In this document: positions 1 to 7,560 of the stretch, piece after piece
Position numbering within the stretch: the first letter of the stretch is position 1
How the letters are laid out: the number at the start of each line of letters is the position of its first letter
Assembly (NCBI GenBank): GCA_017472285.1
Contig: JAFUQQ010000016.1
Span: forward strand, 1-60,878
DNA length: 60,878 bases
Source: Clostridia bacterium
GTDB taxonomy: Bacteria; Bacillota; Clostridia; Oscillospirales; CAG-272
Direction: 5' to 3'
The notes under the pieces: generated by a model
What the model saw: the letters and a program-made list of their open reading frames with translations, nothing else
Database searches by the model: none
Told to the model about the DNA's origin: nothing
Translations under genes and position numbers: made by a program

Positions 1-27
1 CACTTAACCTTTAATACCATTGTTTTT

Positions 28-57
28 CAAAAGACTACCTTCGGGTGGTCTGTTTTG
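28..57 (+). terminator. Intrinsic terminator of an upstream gene
   Basis: An 8-bp stem (AGACTACC / GGTGGTCT, one G-U pair) closes a TTCG tetraloop. A-rich sequence precedes it and TGTTTTGT follows. It most likely ends a gene lying left of the window. Confidence 0.6.
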
Positions 58-82
58 TCATGCCTTTTTGGGAATTTTATTT

Positions 83-110
83 GAGTGAAGTTTTTCTTCA
101 CTTTTTTTCT
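83..110. terminator. Second hairpin with T-run
   Basis: GTGAAG and CTTCAC pair across a short T loop and are followed by seven T. Together with the preceding hairpin it forms a double terminator. The rest of positions 1-292 is AT-rich with no credible gene; it holds the leader of the cardiolipin synthase gene. Confidence 0.5.
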
Positions 111-253
111 TTTTCCTATTGACTTTTTTATAGTTGGCTCCAAATTTTATTTCAATAAATAATTTATGATGGAACATTGGAATTATGCCTTTCAAACGGT
201 TTAACAAAATAAAAACATTGCATAAATGTTTGAGAAACATGAAGATGATAAAA

Positions 254-269
254 TGATGATATATCATCA
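254..269. promoter_or_regulatory. Perfect 16-bp palindrome before cls
   Basis: TGATGATATATCATCA is a perfect palindrome about 15 bp before the ribosome site of the cardiolipin synthase gene. It could be an operator for a dimeric repressor in the leader. No matching regulator is identifiable in the window. Confidence 0.35.
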
Positions 270-292
270 AAAACTGTATTCGGAGGTCGGTT

Positions 293-1855
293 ATGAAAAA
301 GACATATCAATATCAGGCAGGCGATAAAACCATTGAGCGTGAATATAATTACATTCCCGTCCGATATATCATTGCCGTTATGATTTCTGTACTTGAAATC
401 GCAGCAATCATTGGACTTATGATCGTCATTTGCTTATATGTACCTTATTTTTATATTTTATGTTATATCACGGCATTTGCCTGTATCATCAGGATCATTG
501 CCTCGGATGATAATCCCGATTATAAAGTTCCGTGGGTGCTTTTTGTACTAACGGTGCCGATTGCGGGCTTTATGCTTTATTTTATGTTTTATTCTCGCAA
601 GCTCCAGAAAAAATATATCCGCCGTCTGAATGAATTGAAGCGTTATCGATATCAGGCGAATGACAAACAGGCACAAGAAGCTCTTGCGAAAGAAAATCCC
701 ATGGCGGCATCACAAGCAAAAATGCTCTGTGAAATTTCGGGTGCAAAGCTTTTCAGCGATACGAAGCAGACGTATTTCCCGCTTGGCGAAGATATGTTTG
801 AAAACATGATCTCCGATCTTGAAAATGCTGAAAAATTCATTTTTATGGAATATTTTATCATAGAAGAAGGAATATTCTGGAATACCATTCTGGACGTTTT
901 AAAGCGAAAAGCGGCATCGGGTATCACGGTGCGTGTCCTTTACGACGATATCGGTTGTATGAATACGCTCCCCGGTGATTATGCGAAAACACTGCGTTCC
1001 TATGGAATGGAAGCGACTCCATTCTCTCGCCTGCGCGGAAATGCGGACAGCGAATTCAATAACCGAAGCCATCGGAAGATTTTAGTCATTGACGGCAAGA
1101 TCGGTTATACGGGCGGGGTCAATATTGCCGATGAATATATCAATGAAGTCAAGCGTTTCGGACATTGGAAGGATACGGCGATCCGTCTGGAAGGCGAAGC
1201 GGTTTTTGAACTGACAAGACTTTTCCTTTCGGATTATGGCATCAACGTCAAAAAGCTTCCCGATGACTCTTATGAATTATATCCGCGCTCCGATATCAAA
1301 GAAGCTGGCTATATGATACCCTTTGGCGACGGACCGAAACCGCTTTACGAGCGGAGAGTCGGCAAAAGCGTGATTCAGAATATGTTGAATTGCGCCACAA
1401 AATACGTATATATGACGACACCGTATCTAATCATTGATAACGATCTGTGTGCAAGCATTGAAAACGCGGCTCTGCGCGGCGTGGACGTTCGTATCATCGT
1501 TCCGCATATTCCCGATAAAAAACTTGTTTTTGAAATGACGAGGAGTTTTTATCCTCGTCTGATGAATACGGGTGTGAAGATTTATGAATACAAGCCCGGT
1601 TTTATTCACGCAAAAAGCTATATTGCCGATGATACGTATGCAATGATTGGTACGATCAATCTGGATTACCGCAGTCTTGTCCATCATTTTGAAAATGGGG
1701 TATGGATGTACAAATGCACTTCTATGACAGATTTAAAAGCCGACATAGAAGATACTTTAGAAAAATCCATCGAAATTACCCCCGATATGCTCAAAACGGG
1801 ACTCATCACGCGCTTTATCCGCTCCGTCGTCAGAATTTTTGCTCCGATGTTATAA
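293..1855 (+). CDS. cls: Cardiolipin synthase (phospholipase D family)
   Basis: Membrane enzyme that condenses two phosphatidylglycerol molecules into cardiolipin and glycerol. The 520-residue product has two N-terminal membrane segments (about residues 25-55 and 80-100). Two HKD motifs follow: HRKILVIDG near residue 262 and HAKSYIADD near residue 441, the active-site pair of the PLD superfamily. Length and order match bacterial Cls. The ATG follows a GGAGG site (CGGAGGTCGGTT). The gene stands alone, with a double terminator upstream and an AT-rich gap downstream. Confidence 0.93.
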   Translation: MKKTYQYQAGDKTIEREYNYIPVRYIIAVMISVLEIAAIIGLMIVICLYVPYFYILCYITAFACIIRIIASDDNPDYKVPWVLFVLTVPIAGFMLYFMFYSRKLQKKYIRRLNELKRYRYQANDKQAQEALAKENPMAASQAKMLCEISGAKLFSDTKQTYFPLGEDMFENMISDLENAEKFIFMEYFIIEEGIFWNTILDVLKRKAASGITVRVLYDDIGCMNTLPGDYAKTLRSYGMEATPFSRLRGNADSEFNNRSHRKILVIDGKIGYTGGVNIADEYINEVKRFGHWKDTAIRLEGEAVFELTRLFLSDYGINVKKLPDDSYELYPRSDIKEAGYMIPFGDGPKPLYERRVGKSVIQNMLNCATKYVYMTTPYLIIDNDLCASIENAALRGVDVRIIVPHIPDKKLVFEMTRSFYPRLMNTGVKIYEYKPGFIHAKSYIADDTYAMIGTINLDYRSLVHHFENGVWMYKCTSMTDLKADIEDTLEKSIEITPDMLKTGLITRFIRSVVRIFAPML

Positions 1856-1958
1856 TTAAAAAAATTTTTATATTAACATTTTAGAAACATTTTATCAATA
1901 AAACGTAAAAAAGACAGGTATAAAATATGTCCATACAATCAAAGGAGTATGAAAATTT

Positions 1959-2333
1959 ATGGAAAATAGCAACGTCTTTACGTATCAATATTCATCTGCA
2001 CGAAATAAAGAAGTGGAAAATATCAGAAAAAAATATCTTCCGAAGGAAGAAAATAAGATGGATGTCCTCAGAAGAATGGATAACCGCATACAAACAGCAG
2101 GCATGATGCAAGGTCTTACGATCGGTGTGATCGGCTGTCTGATTTTCGGTATTGGAATGTGTTTTGGACTTGATGTATTCAGCGGCGCGGATTGGCTTTC
2201 GATTTTATTCGGTGCGCTCGGAATTGCAGTCATGATTCCCGCGTATCCCGTTTATAAACATATCTCCAGAAAAACGAGAGAAAAACTCACACCTGAAATT
2301 TTACGGCTTTCCGATGAAATCATGAAGGCTTAA
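1959..2333 (+). CDS. Small two-TM protein leading the ABC operon
   Basis: Product of 124 residues, function unknown. The N-terminal half is charged and helical (about residues 10-48). Two hydrophobic segments follow (about 52-72 and 78-98), then a basic C-terminal helix. The ribosome site AAAGGAG lies 13 bp upstream. It ends 27 bp before the first ABC ATPase, so it is probably co-transcribed with the two exporters and may be an accessory or regulatory subunit. Confidence 0.6.
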   Translation: MENSNVFTYQYSSARNKEVENIRKKYLPKEENKMDVLRRMDNRIQTAGMMQGLTIGVIGCLIFGIGMCFGLDVFSGADWLSILFGALGIAVMIPAYPVYKHISRKTREKLTPEILRLSDEIMKA

Positions 2334-2360
2334 AAAATCAATCTGTAAAGGAGTCAAAAT

Positions 2361-3263
2361 ATGAACGCTATTGAAATCAGAAATCTTTCAAAAAGTTTTC
2401 GCGGTATGTATGCGGTCGATCATCTGAATATGACTGTTCCTGCGGGTGCGATCTATGGTTTTATCGGTGAAAACGGTTCGGGTAAATCCACAACGATGAA
2501 GCTCATTTGCGGACATCTCATTGCCAATGAGGGAGAGATCAAGCTCTTTGATAGGGATTTTACCGACGCGGGTGTGCGTGTCAGAGTCGGTGCATTGATC
2601 GAAAATGCCGGCTGTTTCCCCGGTTCTTCCATATATCAAAATCTTATGATGCAGTGTATTAACCTCGGAATTGAAAACGCAGATGAAGAGATCCGCCGTG
2701 TGCTTGAGATTGTTCGCATGGAGGATAATGCCAATATCAAATTTAAAAGCTGTTCGCTCGGTATGAAACAGCGTATCGGTATTGCGATGGCACTGCTCGG
2801 CGATCCTGCGCTCCTCATTCTCGATGAGCCGATCAACGGACTTGATACAGACGGTATGCGCATCATGAGAGAAATTCTCGTGGATATTACGCAGAAATAC
2901 GGCTGTACCGTTCTGATTTCCTCGCATATTCTCGGTGAGCTTGAAAAAATTGCGACACATTATGGCATTATCCGCCAAGGTAAAATGATTATGGAGCTTT
3001 CCGCCAAAGAAATGGATAGCCGCGCGCAAGTTTTCGTTTCGCTTAGAACAAAGGATATGCAAGGCGCAAAAGCCGTTCTGAAAGAAAATTATGCAACCGT
3101 AAAGGAAGAAGACGGTTATTTGCGTATTTATGACGCAGATGATACCGCCGCTATTGTCGATCATCTGATGAAAAACGGTCATATTGTTAGCGAGATCAAA
3201 AAGAATAAGATCGGTCTTGAAGAATATTACATAGAATTGATGTCCGAAAAGGAGGGTAAGTAA
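2361..3263 (+). CDS. ABC transporter ATP-binding protein (BcrA-like), copy 1
   Basis: ATPase subunit of an ABC-2 type exporter, likely for a peptide antibiotic or lipid II binder (BcrA/lantibiotic-immunity type). Visible motifs: Walker A GENGSGKST (about residues 36-44), a signature variant CSLGMKQR (about 130), Walker B LLILDEPINGLD (about 152) and the H-loop SSHILGEL. The C-terminal 90 residues are the extension typical of BcrA proteins. It is separated from its permease by one base. The substrate is inferred, not shown. Confidence 0.85.
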   Translation: MNAIEIRNLSKSFRGMYAVDHLNMTVPAGAIYGFIGENGSGKSTTMKLICGHLIANEGEIKLFDRDFTDAGVRVRVGALIENAGCFPGSSIYQNLMMQCINLGIENADEEIRRVLEIVRMEDNANIKFKSCSLGMKQRIGIAMALLGDPALLILDEPINGLDTDGMRIMREILVDITQKYGCTVLISSHILGELEKIATHYGIIRQGKMIMELSAKEMDSRAQVFVSLRTKDMQGAKAVLKENYATVKEEDGYLRIYDADDTAAIVDHLMKNGHIVSEIKKNKIGLEEYYIELMSEKEGK

Positions 3264-3264
3264 A

Positions 3265-4101
3265 ATGACACGAGAACTCAAATTTGAATCTCCGAGCTTT
3301 GCAAAGCGTATCAAAGGAATGCTCGGCGTGGATTTTTACCGTCTGTTCCATACCCCTGTATTTTATATATTTCTTGCCATCGCGGCGATCATTCCCGCAA
3401 TGGTATCAGCAATGACGATGATGCCCGACCAGAACGGCAACACGATGGAGCCTCTGTATTCAAACGTATGGCAGATCATTGCCGCATCCAAATCGCTCTA
3501 CGTCATTGAAACCATTGCCGATTATGCCAATATGAATATGGTCTTTATCTTCGGCGGTATCATGGTTTCCATCTTTATCGGACACGATTATAAATCGGGT
3601 TATGTCAAACAGCTTTTCACCACACACGCAAAAAAGCAGGATTATATGATCTCCAAAAGCCTTGTATGTGCGTTTGCAATGGCTTGCATGTGCCTCACTT
3701 ATCTCATCGGCGGTACGGTCGGCGGCCTGCTCGTCGGTTATGAAACGACCGTCAATGTTGGTGCTCTTATCATTGCCATTCTCGGCAAAATGGTGATGTC
3801 ACTCGGTTGGGCAAGCCTTTATACCTTCCTCAATATCATCTTCAGAAGATATTTCGGGATTTCCATTGCATCCAGCTTTTTCTTCGGTACAGGCATTCTG
3901 ATTATCGGTATTGCGGCAATTGTAGAAAATCTTTCGATCCCGACAGCTTTTCTGAATATTTTCCTTTACGGCGCATCTGTTAATGCCAATCTTTCAAGCG
4001 GTATCGGCGCGCTCATCATCTGCATCGCCGTATCTTTGGCTTGGGCTGTTTTTTATAACGTCCTCGGTACGAAAGTGCTTTCCGGGTGTGACGTATATTA
4101 A
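3265..4101 (+). CDS. ABC-2 type permease, copy 1
   Basis: Membrane partner of the preceding ATPase, 278 residues. About six hydrophobic segments are visible, starting at residues 30-50, and a cytoplasmic N-terminus (TRELKFESPSFAKRIKGML) resembles that of the second permease downstream (EKTVKFEAVSFSKRMKSML). This similarity shows the two transporter units arose by tandem duplication. It is followed after 14 bp by the second ATPase with a GGAGGAA ribosome site. Confidence 0.8.
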   Translation: MTRELKFESPSFAKRIKGMLGVDFYRLFHTPVFYIFLAIAAIIPAMVSAMTMMPDQNGNTMEPLYSNVWQIIAASKSLYVIETIADYANMNMVFIFGGIMVSIFIGHDYKSGYVKQLFTTHAKKQDYMISKSLVCAFAMACMCLTYLIGGTVGGLLVGYETTVNVGALIIAILGKMVMSLGWASLYTFLNIIFRRYFGISIASSFFFGTGILIIGIAAIVENLSIPTAFLNIFLYGASVNANLSSGIGALIICIAVSLAWAVFYNVLGTKVLSGCDVY

Positions 4102-4115
4102 GGAGGAATTGGATT

Positions 4116-5015
4116 ATGAATGCAATAGAGATCAAAAATTTATCCAAAAATTTCGGCGCAAAGCAAGCGGTCTCGGGACTCAATATGACCGTACCGATGG
4201 GCGCGATCTATGGCTTTATCGGTGAAAACGGTTCGGGCAAATCCACAACCGAAAAAATGATCTGCGGTCTCATTCCTAAAAATAGCGGTTCGATTAAAAT
4301 ATACGGCAAGGATCATACCGATGAAACAGTCAGAGCGAAAATGGGTGTGCTGATCGAAGCACCCGGTTGCTTCCCCAGCCTTAGTGTTTGGGATAACATG
4401 ATGCTGCAAGCCGCGAATTTGAGCATTCCCGATGCCCAAAAAGAAGTGATTAAAGTTCTCAAAATGGTGAGAATGGAAGGCGCGGCGGGCAATAAATATA
4501 AAAACTGCTCTCTCGGTATGAAACAGAGAGTCGGTATCGCAATGGCACTTCTCGGCAATCCCACCTTGCTCGTTCTTGATGAACCGCTCAACGGTCTGGA
4601 TGCGGACGGGATGAGAATCATGCGTGAAGTTTTTCTCAATATCGTCAAAGATGGTACCCGTTCGATCGTTGTATCTTCACATCTGCTCGGTGAGCTTCAG
4701 AAGGTCGCGACACATTACGGCATCATCCGTCATGGCAAAATGCTTTGCGAGATGACCGCAGAGGAGCTTGATGCAAGCTGTCGTACATACGTTGCCTTGC
4801 AAAGTGAGGAAATGAACAGAACAAAAATGATTCTCGGCTGTCAATATTCCCGTGTGGAAGAAGATGAAGCGGGATATATCCGCGTTTACGATCTGACCGA
4901 ACCCGAGGAGATCGTGAAATATCTTTATGAAAACAATATCTGCGTGACGGAAATCAAAACCGATAAGATCGGTCTTGAAGAATATTATATCGATCTGATG
5001 AAGGAGGGCAAATGA
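4116..5015 (+). CDS. ABC transporter ATP-binding protein (BcrA-like), copy 2
   Basis: Paralogue of the first ATPase, 299 residues, with Walker A GENGSGKST, signature CSLGMKQR, Walker B LLVLDEPLNGLD and the shared C-terminal motif KIGLEEYYI. The two ATPases share most of their motifs and their length. One base separates it from its permease. Both units probably act in the same export or self-protection role, possibly with different permease specificity. Confidence 0.85.
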   Translation: MNAIEIKNLSKNFGAKQAVSGLNMTVPMGAIYGFIGENGSGKSTTEKMICGLIPKNSGSIKIYGKDHTDETVRAKMGVLIEAPGCFPSLSVWDNMMLQAANLSIPDAQKEVIKVLKMVRMEGAAGNKYKNCSLGMKQRVGIAMALLGNPTLLVLDEPLNGLDADGMRIMREVFLNIVKDGTRSIVVSSHLLGELQKVATHYGIIRHGKMLCEMTAEELDASCRTYVALQSEEMNRTKMILGCQYSRVEEDEAGYIRVYDLTEPEEIVKYLYENNICVTEIKTDKIGLEEYYIDLMKEGK

Positions 5016-5016
5016 T

Positions 5017-5823
5017 ATGGAAAAAACGGTAAAATTTGAAGCCGTAAGCTTTAGCAAACGCATGAAAAGTATGCTTGCGGTTGATTTCAGAAGAATGTTT
5101 CGATCCAAATTATTTTATATCATTCTTGCCTGTGCTTTGATGATGCCCATTCTAATGACGGTTATGATGACGATGATGGACGGTTCCGTTTCCGTTGATC
5201 CCCAAACGGGTGTGGAATCGATCATGGTCGGTCCCGAAAATACGTGGCAGAATATCGGCACGCTTCCCGGTGACCCCTTGGGATGCGATGAAGTATTCGC
5301 TATGTGCAATATCAATATGGCATTTATGGGTGTTTGTGTATTCGTTTGCCTATTCATTTCGGATGATTTCCGAAGCGGTTACGCAAAAAATCTTTTCACC
5401 GTCCGCGCAAAAAAAGGAGAATATGTCATTTCCAAAACGCTTGCCGGTTTCGTTTGCGGCGCATTGATGTTGATTGTATATTTCATCGGTACGGTTCTCG
5501 GTGGCGCGATTTCGGGACTTTCCTTTGATCTTCACGGTCTGACTATCGGAAATCTTATGATGTGTATGCTCGCAAAAATTTTCCTGATGCCCGTATTCGT
5601 ATCGATCTTTACACTCATCAGCGTTGCGGCAAAACAGAGAACATGGCTTTCGATCTGCGGTTCTCTCGGCGGCGGAATGCTCCTCTTTATGATGGTTTCC
5701 ATGATTACGCCTCTCGGCTCGACTTTTATCAACGTTATTCTTTGTCTTGTCGGTGGTATTCTGTTTGCTGTCGGACTCGGCGCGATCAGTAAAGTCGTTT
5801 TGAAAAAGACGAGTCTGGTATAA
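5017..5823 (+). CDS. ABC-2 type permease, copy 2
   Basis: Permease of 268 residues with about six membrane segments, paired with the preceding ATPase. A larger extracytoplasmic loop lies after the first membrane segment (about residues 50-85). It is the last gene of the 1959-5823 operon. Thirty bases later comes the terminator palindrome that is duplicated around the 5.9-kb element. Confidence 0.8.
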   Translation: MEKTVKFEAVSFSKRMKSMLAVDFRRMFRSKLFYIILACALMMPILMTVMMTMMDGSVSVDPQTGVESIMVGPENTWQNIGTLPGDPLGCDEVFAMCNINMAFMGVCVFVCLFISDDFRSGYAKNLFTVRAKKGEYVISKTLAGFVCGALMLIVYFIGTVLGGAISGLSFDLHGLTIGNLMMCMLAKIFLMPVFVSIFTLISVAAKQRTWLSICGSLGGGMLLFMMVSMITPLGSTFINVILCLVGGILFAVGLGAISKVVLKKTSLV

Positions 5824-5855
5824 AAAACTTATTGCAATTTCTATATATCGTTTCA

Positions 5856-5880
5856 GCCCGCCAAGGATTCCTTGGCGGGC
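5856..5880. terminator. ABC-operon terminator palindrome, left copy
   Basis: GCCCGCCAAGG and CCTTGGCGGGC pair across ATT. A near-identical copy (23 of 25 bases) lies at 6142-6166. The pair brackets a MITE-like insert, so it looks like a duplicated target site. Confidence 0.7.
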
Positions 5881-6141
5881 TTCAGACTGTCGAAAAAGGT
5901 ATGTAGAAAAGCCGAAAATAAAAAGTTGCACAAAAAACTCAAAAAGATACCTATTATAAAGGCTCGCCCTTTGGGAGAGCTCCCGACGAAAGTCGGGTGA
6001 GAGGGCGGTAATATATGCTGAAAATGCCCTCTTCGTCAACTACGTTGACACCTCTCCCGAAGTGAGAGGCTTTTAAAAAGTTTTTCTTTTGTTAAAAATG
6101 CCGAAGACAAATTTTGAAACCGACTTTTTCGACACACTGCA
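5881..6141. mobile_element. MITE-like non-autonomous element, about 260 bp
   Basis: The left end reads inward CTTCAGACTGTCGAAAAAG. The right end, read inward on the other strand, is CTGCAGTGTGTCGAAAAAG. These imperfect terminal inverted repeats share TGTCGAAAAAG. The interior has two nested hairpin units (about 5970-6010 and 6028-6072) and no open frame of note. Both ends abut a copy of the same terminator palindrome. The ends resemble the IS1182-type end at 60515-60533, which suggests mobilisation by a related transposase. Confidence 0.55.
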
Positions 6142-6170
6142 GCCCGCCAAGGAATCCTTGTCGGGCTTTT
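6142..6170 (+). terminator. Terminator palindrome, right copy
   Basis: GCCCGCCAAGGA and TCCTTGTCGGGC pair, followed by TTTTTCT. It differs from the copy at 5856-5880 at two positions. It still looks functional in the plus direction. Confidence 0.65.
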
Positions 6171-6231
6171 TCTGTTGCTGATGAGGAGAGGATTTTCTCC
6201 AACGATTAAACGCCTTTGAAATGAGGCATAT

Positions 6232-6313
6232 TATATCATAGAAATTTTGAAAAAATTTTGATAAAATGATATAAAAAGCGGCAAGTCAGATTTGAGTCAT
6301 TTTCTATGATATA
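6232..6313. repeat. 13-bp inverted repeat flanking the recombinase promoter
   Basis: TATATCATAGAAA (6232-6244) and TTTCTATGATATA (6301-6313) are perfect inverted copies, 56 bp apart. They enclose the promoter of the tyrosine recombinase. ATGATATAAAAA also occurs as a direct repeat (about 6266 and 6306). The likeliest role is binding of the recombinase or a regulator for autocontrol. Confidence 0.5.
6247..6275 (+). promoter_or_regulatory. SigA promoter of the tyrosine recombinase
   Basis: TTGAAA, a 17-bp spacer and TATAAA. It lies about 60 bp before the recombinase start and between the two 13-bp inverted repeats. Confidence 0.6.
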
Positions 6314-6332
6314 AAAAAGGAGAATATCTTAT

Positions 6333-7175
6333 ATGGAAAAACAAATTATGGATACGAAAAGAATAGAGAAATTTGCAATATATTTACGGGATGAAGAAAG
6401 AAGTGCGGCGACCATTGAAAAATATATGCGCGATATTCGCTTTTTTGCGACATTTATCGGAGATCAAGAGATTACAAAACAAAACGTAAAAGAATATAAA
6501 GATGTGCTCAGTCGTCGTTATACCGCGACCAGTGCCAATTCTATGATTGCGGCACTGAATTGTTTTCTTCGCTTTTGCGGTTGGCATACCCTTTGTGTCA
6601 AACAACTGAAAATTCAAAGACAAGCATATTGTTCCGAAGAAAAGGAATTGACAAAGGCGGAATATATCCGCTTGCTGACGGTAGCACAGGCAAGACACAA
6701 TGAACGACTGAATTTAATGATACAAACGATATGCGGTACGGGAATCCGTGTGAGCGAATTGCAATATATTACGGTTGAGGCGGCTCGGAAGGGGGAAGCC
6801 TTCGTGAATTGTAAAGGGAAAAACCGACGAATCTTCATCGTTTCCGGATTGAAGAAAAAGTTGCTTCGTTATGCAAAAACAAAAAACATCGTCACGGGAA
6901 TGATATTTGTGACAAAAAGCGGGAAAGCAATCAGCAGAAATAACGTATGGAAAGAAATGAAATCCTTGTGTAAAGAAGCGGGTGTTTCTCCGAGCAAGGT
7001 TTTTCCGCATAATTTAAGACATTTATTCGCACGGACTTTTTATGCAATGGAAAAAGATATCGCAAAGCTTGCGGATATTCTTGGTCACGCAAGCATCAAT
7101 ACGACACGCATTTATATCGTTACAAGCGGCGCGGAACACAAAAGAAAGCTGGAACATATGCGGCTGATTATATAA
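6333..7175 (+). CDS. Tyrosine recombinase (XerC/D-type), probable DNA invertase
   Basis: Site-specific recombinase of 280 residues. Residues 10-95 form the SAM-like core-binding domain. The catalytic domain shows Arg in GTGIRVSEL (about 136), Lys in the GKNRR region (about 168), HNLRH (about 226, the HxxR pair), LGHASINTTRIY with His about 249, and the nucleophile Tyr about 257. The ribosome site AAAGGAG precedes the ATG. The gene lies immediately before a 21-bp inverted repeat pair enclosing a promoter, so it most likely inverts that segment. No tRNA, excisionase or phage gene is nearby, which argues against an integrative element. Confidence 0.88.
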   Translation: MEKQIMDTKRIEKFAIYLRDEERSAATIEKYMRDIRFFATFIGDQEITKQNVKEYKDVLSRRYTATSANSMIAALNCFLRFCGWHTLCVKQLKIQRQAYCSEEKELTKAEYIRLLTVAQARHNERLNLMIQTICGTGIRVSELQYITVEAARKGEAFVNCKGKNRRIFIVSGLKKKLLRYAKTKNIVTGMIFVTKSGKAISRNNVWKEMKSLCKEAGVSPSKVFPHNLRHLFARTFYAMEKDIAKLADILGHASINTTRIYIVTSGAEHKRKLEHMRLII

Positions 7176-7183
7176 CGGATAAT

Positions 7184-7215
7184 AAAAAAATACCCGATGC
7201 AAAAGCACCGAGTAT
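7184..7215 (-). terminator. Minus-strand terminator between recombinase and switch
   Basis: On the minus strand, ATACTCGGTGC and GCATCGGGTAT pair fully (two G-U pairs) around TTTT, followed by seven T. It is placed to stop the leftward transcript from the promoter at 7273-7301 before it runs antisense into the recombinase gene. On the plus strand the same bases give a weaker stem. Confidence 0.6.
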
Positions 7216-7216
7216 C

Positions 7217-7237
7217 ACATAACGGGAATTATGTTAT
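7217..7237. repeat. Left inverted repeat of the promoter switch
   Basis: Perfect 21-bp inverted partner of 7505-7525. The site is built like a tyrosine-recombinase core: arms ACATAA and TTATGT around a 6-bp asymmetric centre CGGGAA, then TAT. Confidence 0.85.
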
Positions 7238-7272
7238 ATCAATATTTATATTTTATTGTTCCATACATATTC

Positions 7273-7301
7273 ATTATAGCGCGTGCAACTGAAAAAATCA
7301 A
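7273..7301 (-). promoter_or_regulatory. Consensus promoter inside the invertible segment
   Basis: Read on the minus strand: TTGATT (7301-7296), a 17-bp spacer and a perfect TATAAT (7278-7273). It points left, away from the matrix operon. In the inverted state it would map to about 7441-7469 on the plus strand, with a start near 7476. Confidence 0.75.
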
Positions 7302-7347
7302 TACTTTTCCAAAATTTTATAGAATATTAAATAAAAATATGCGTGAC

Positions 7348-7393
7348 AAAAACGCCTTTCGTAAATTTTTTTAAAATAGACGAAGGGCTTTTT
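7348..7393. terminator. Central terminator of the invertible segment
   Basis: GCCTTTCGT and ACGAAGGGC pair (one G-U) with A-rich and T-rich flanks on both strands, so it can stop transcription both ways. It lies almost exactly at the centre of the invertible segment, so it remains between the recombinase and the operon in either orientation. Confidence 0.6.
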
Positions 7394-7504
7394 CGTTGCG
7401 CTTTTTCATTATAGGAAATTGCTAAAAATAGCCCTTGCCGTTTCGCTTTATTCCGATACAGGTGAACTTCGATAGGCAAGAAGCTGTCCGCGGCGACACG
7501 CCGC

Positions 7505-7525
7505 ATAACATAATTCCCGTTATGT
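7505..7525. repeat. Right inverted repeat of the promoter switch
   Basis: Perfect reverse complement of 7217-7237 over 21 bases. The match stops on both sides. It lies 36 bp before the first gene of the SipW/TasA cluster. Confidence 0.85.
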
Positions 7526-7560
7526 TTCTTACAAAAAATCCTTTGAAAAGGAGAGCAATT

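Larger units (their letters stand above)
7238..7504. other. Invertible promoter segment (267 bp), OFF orientation
   Basis: DNA between the two 21-bp inverted repeats. It carries a consensus promoter on the minus strand near its left end and a hairpin terminator at its centre. It holds no gene; the apparent in-frame extension of the next gene into it has no ribosome site. Inversion would place the promoter about 85-95 bp before the start codon at 7561, facing the TasA/SipW cluster. A GC-rich hairpin (GCGGCG / CGCCGC, 7490-7504) abuts the right repeat. Confidence 0.75.

Noticed and set aside
58..270. Short minus-strand frame near the left edge
   Set aside because: Low-complexity Lys/Phe-rich translation, covers two terminator hairpins and has no ribosome site.
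6301..6313. The 13-bp repeats as a second invertible switch
   Set aside because: The 56-bp spacing is too short for efficient inversion without special bending, and the repeat sequence differs from the 21-bp sites. Kept as a regulatory finding only.
6333..7175. Recombinase as integrase of a prophage or ICE
   Set aside because: There is no excisionase, relaxase, phage structural gene or tRNA attachment site nearby, and a perfect inverted repeat pair with a promoter fits an invertase better.
7435..7560. 42-codon N-terminal extension of the first matrix-operon gene
   Set aside because: It lies mostly within the invertible segment, has no ribosome site and would change on inversion. The ATG at 7561 follows a good AAAAGGAG.
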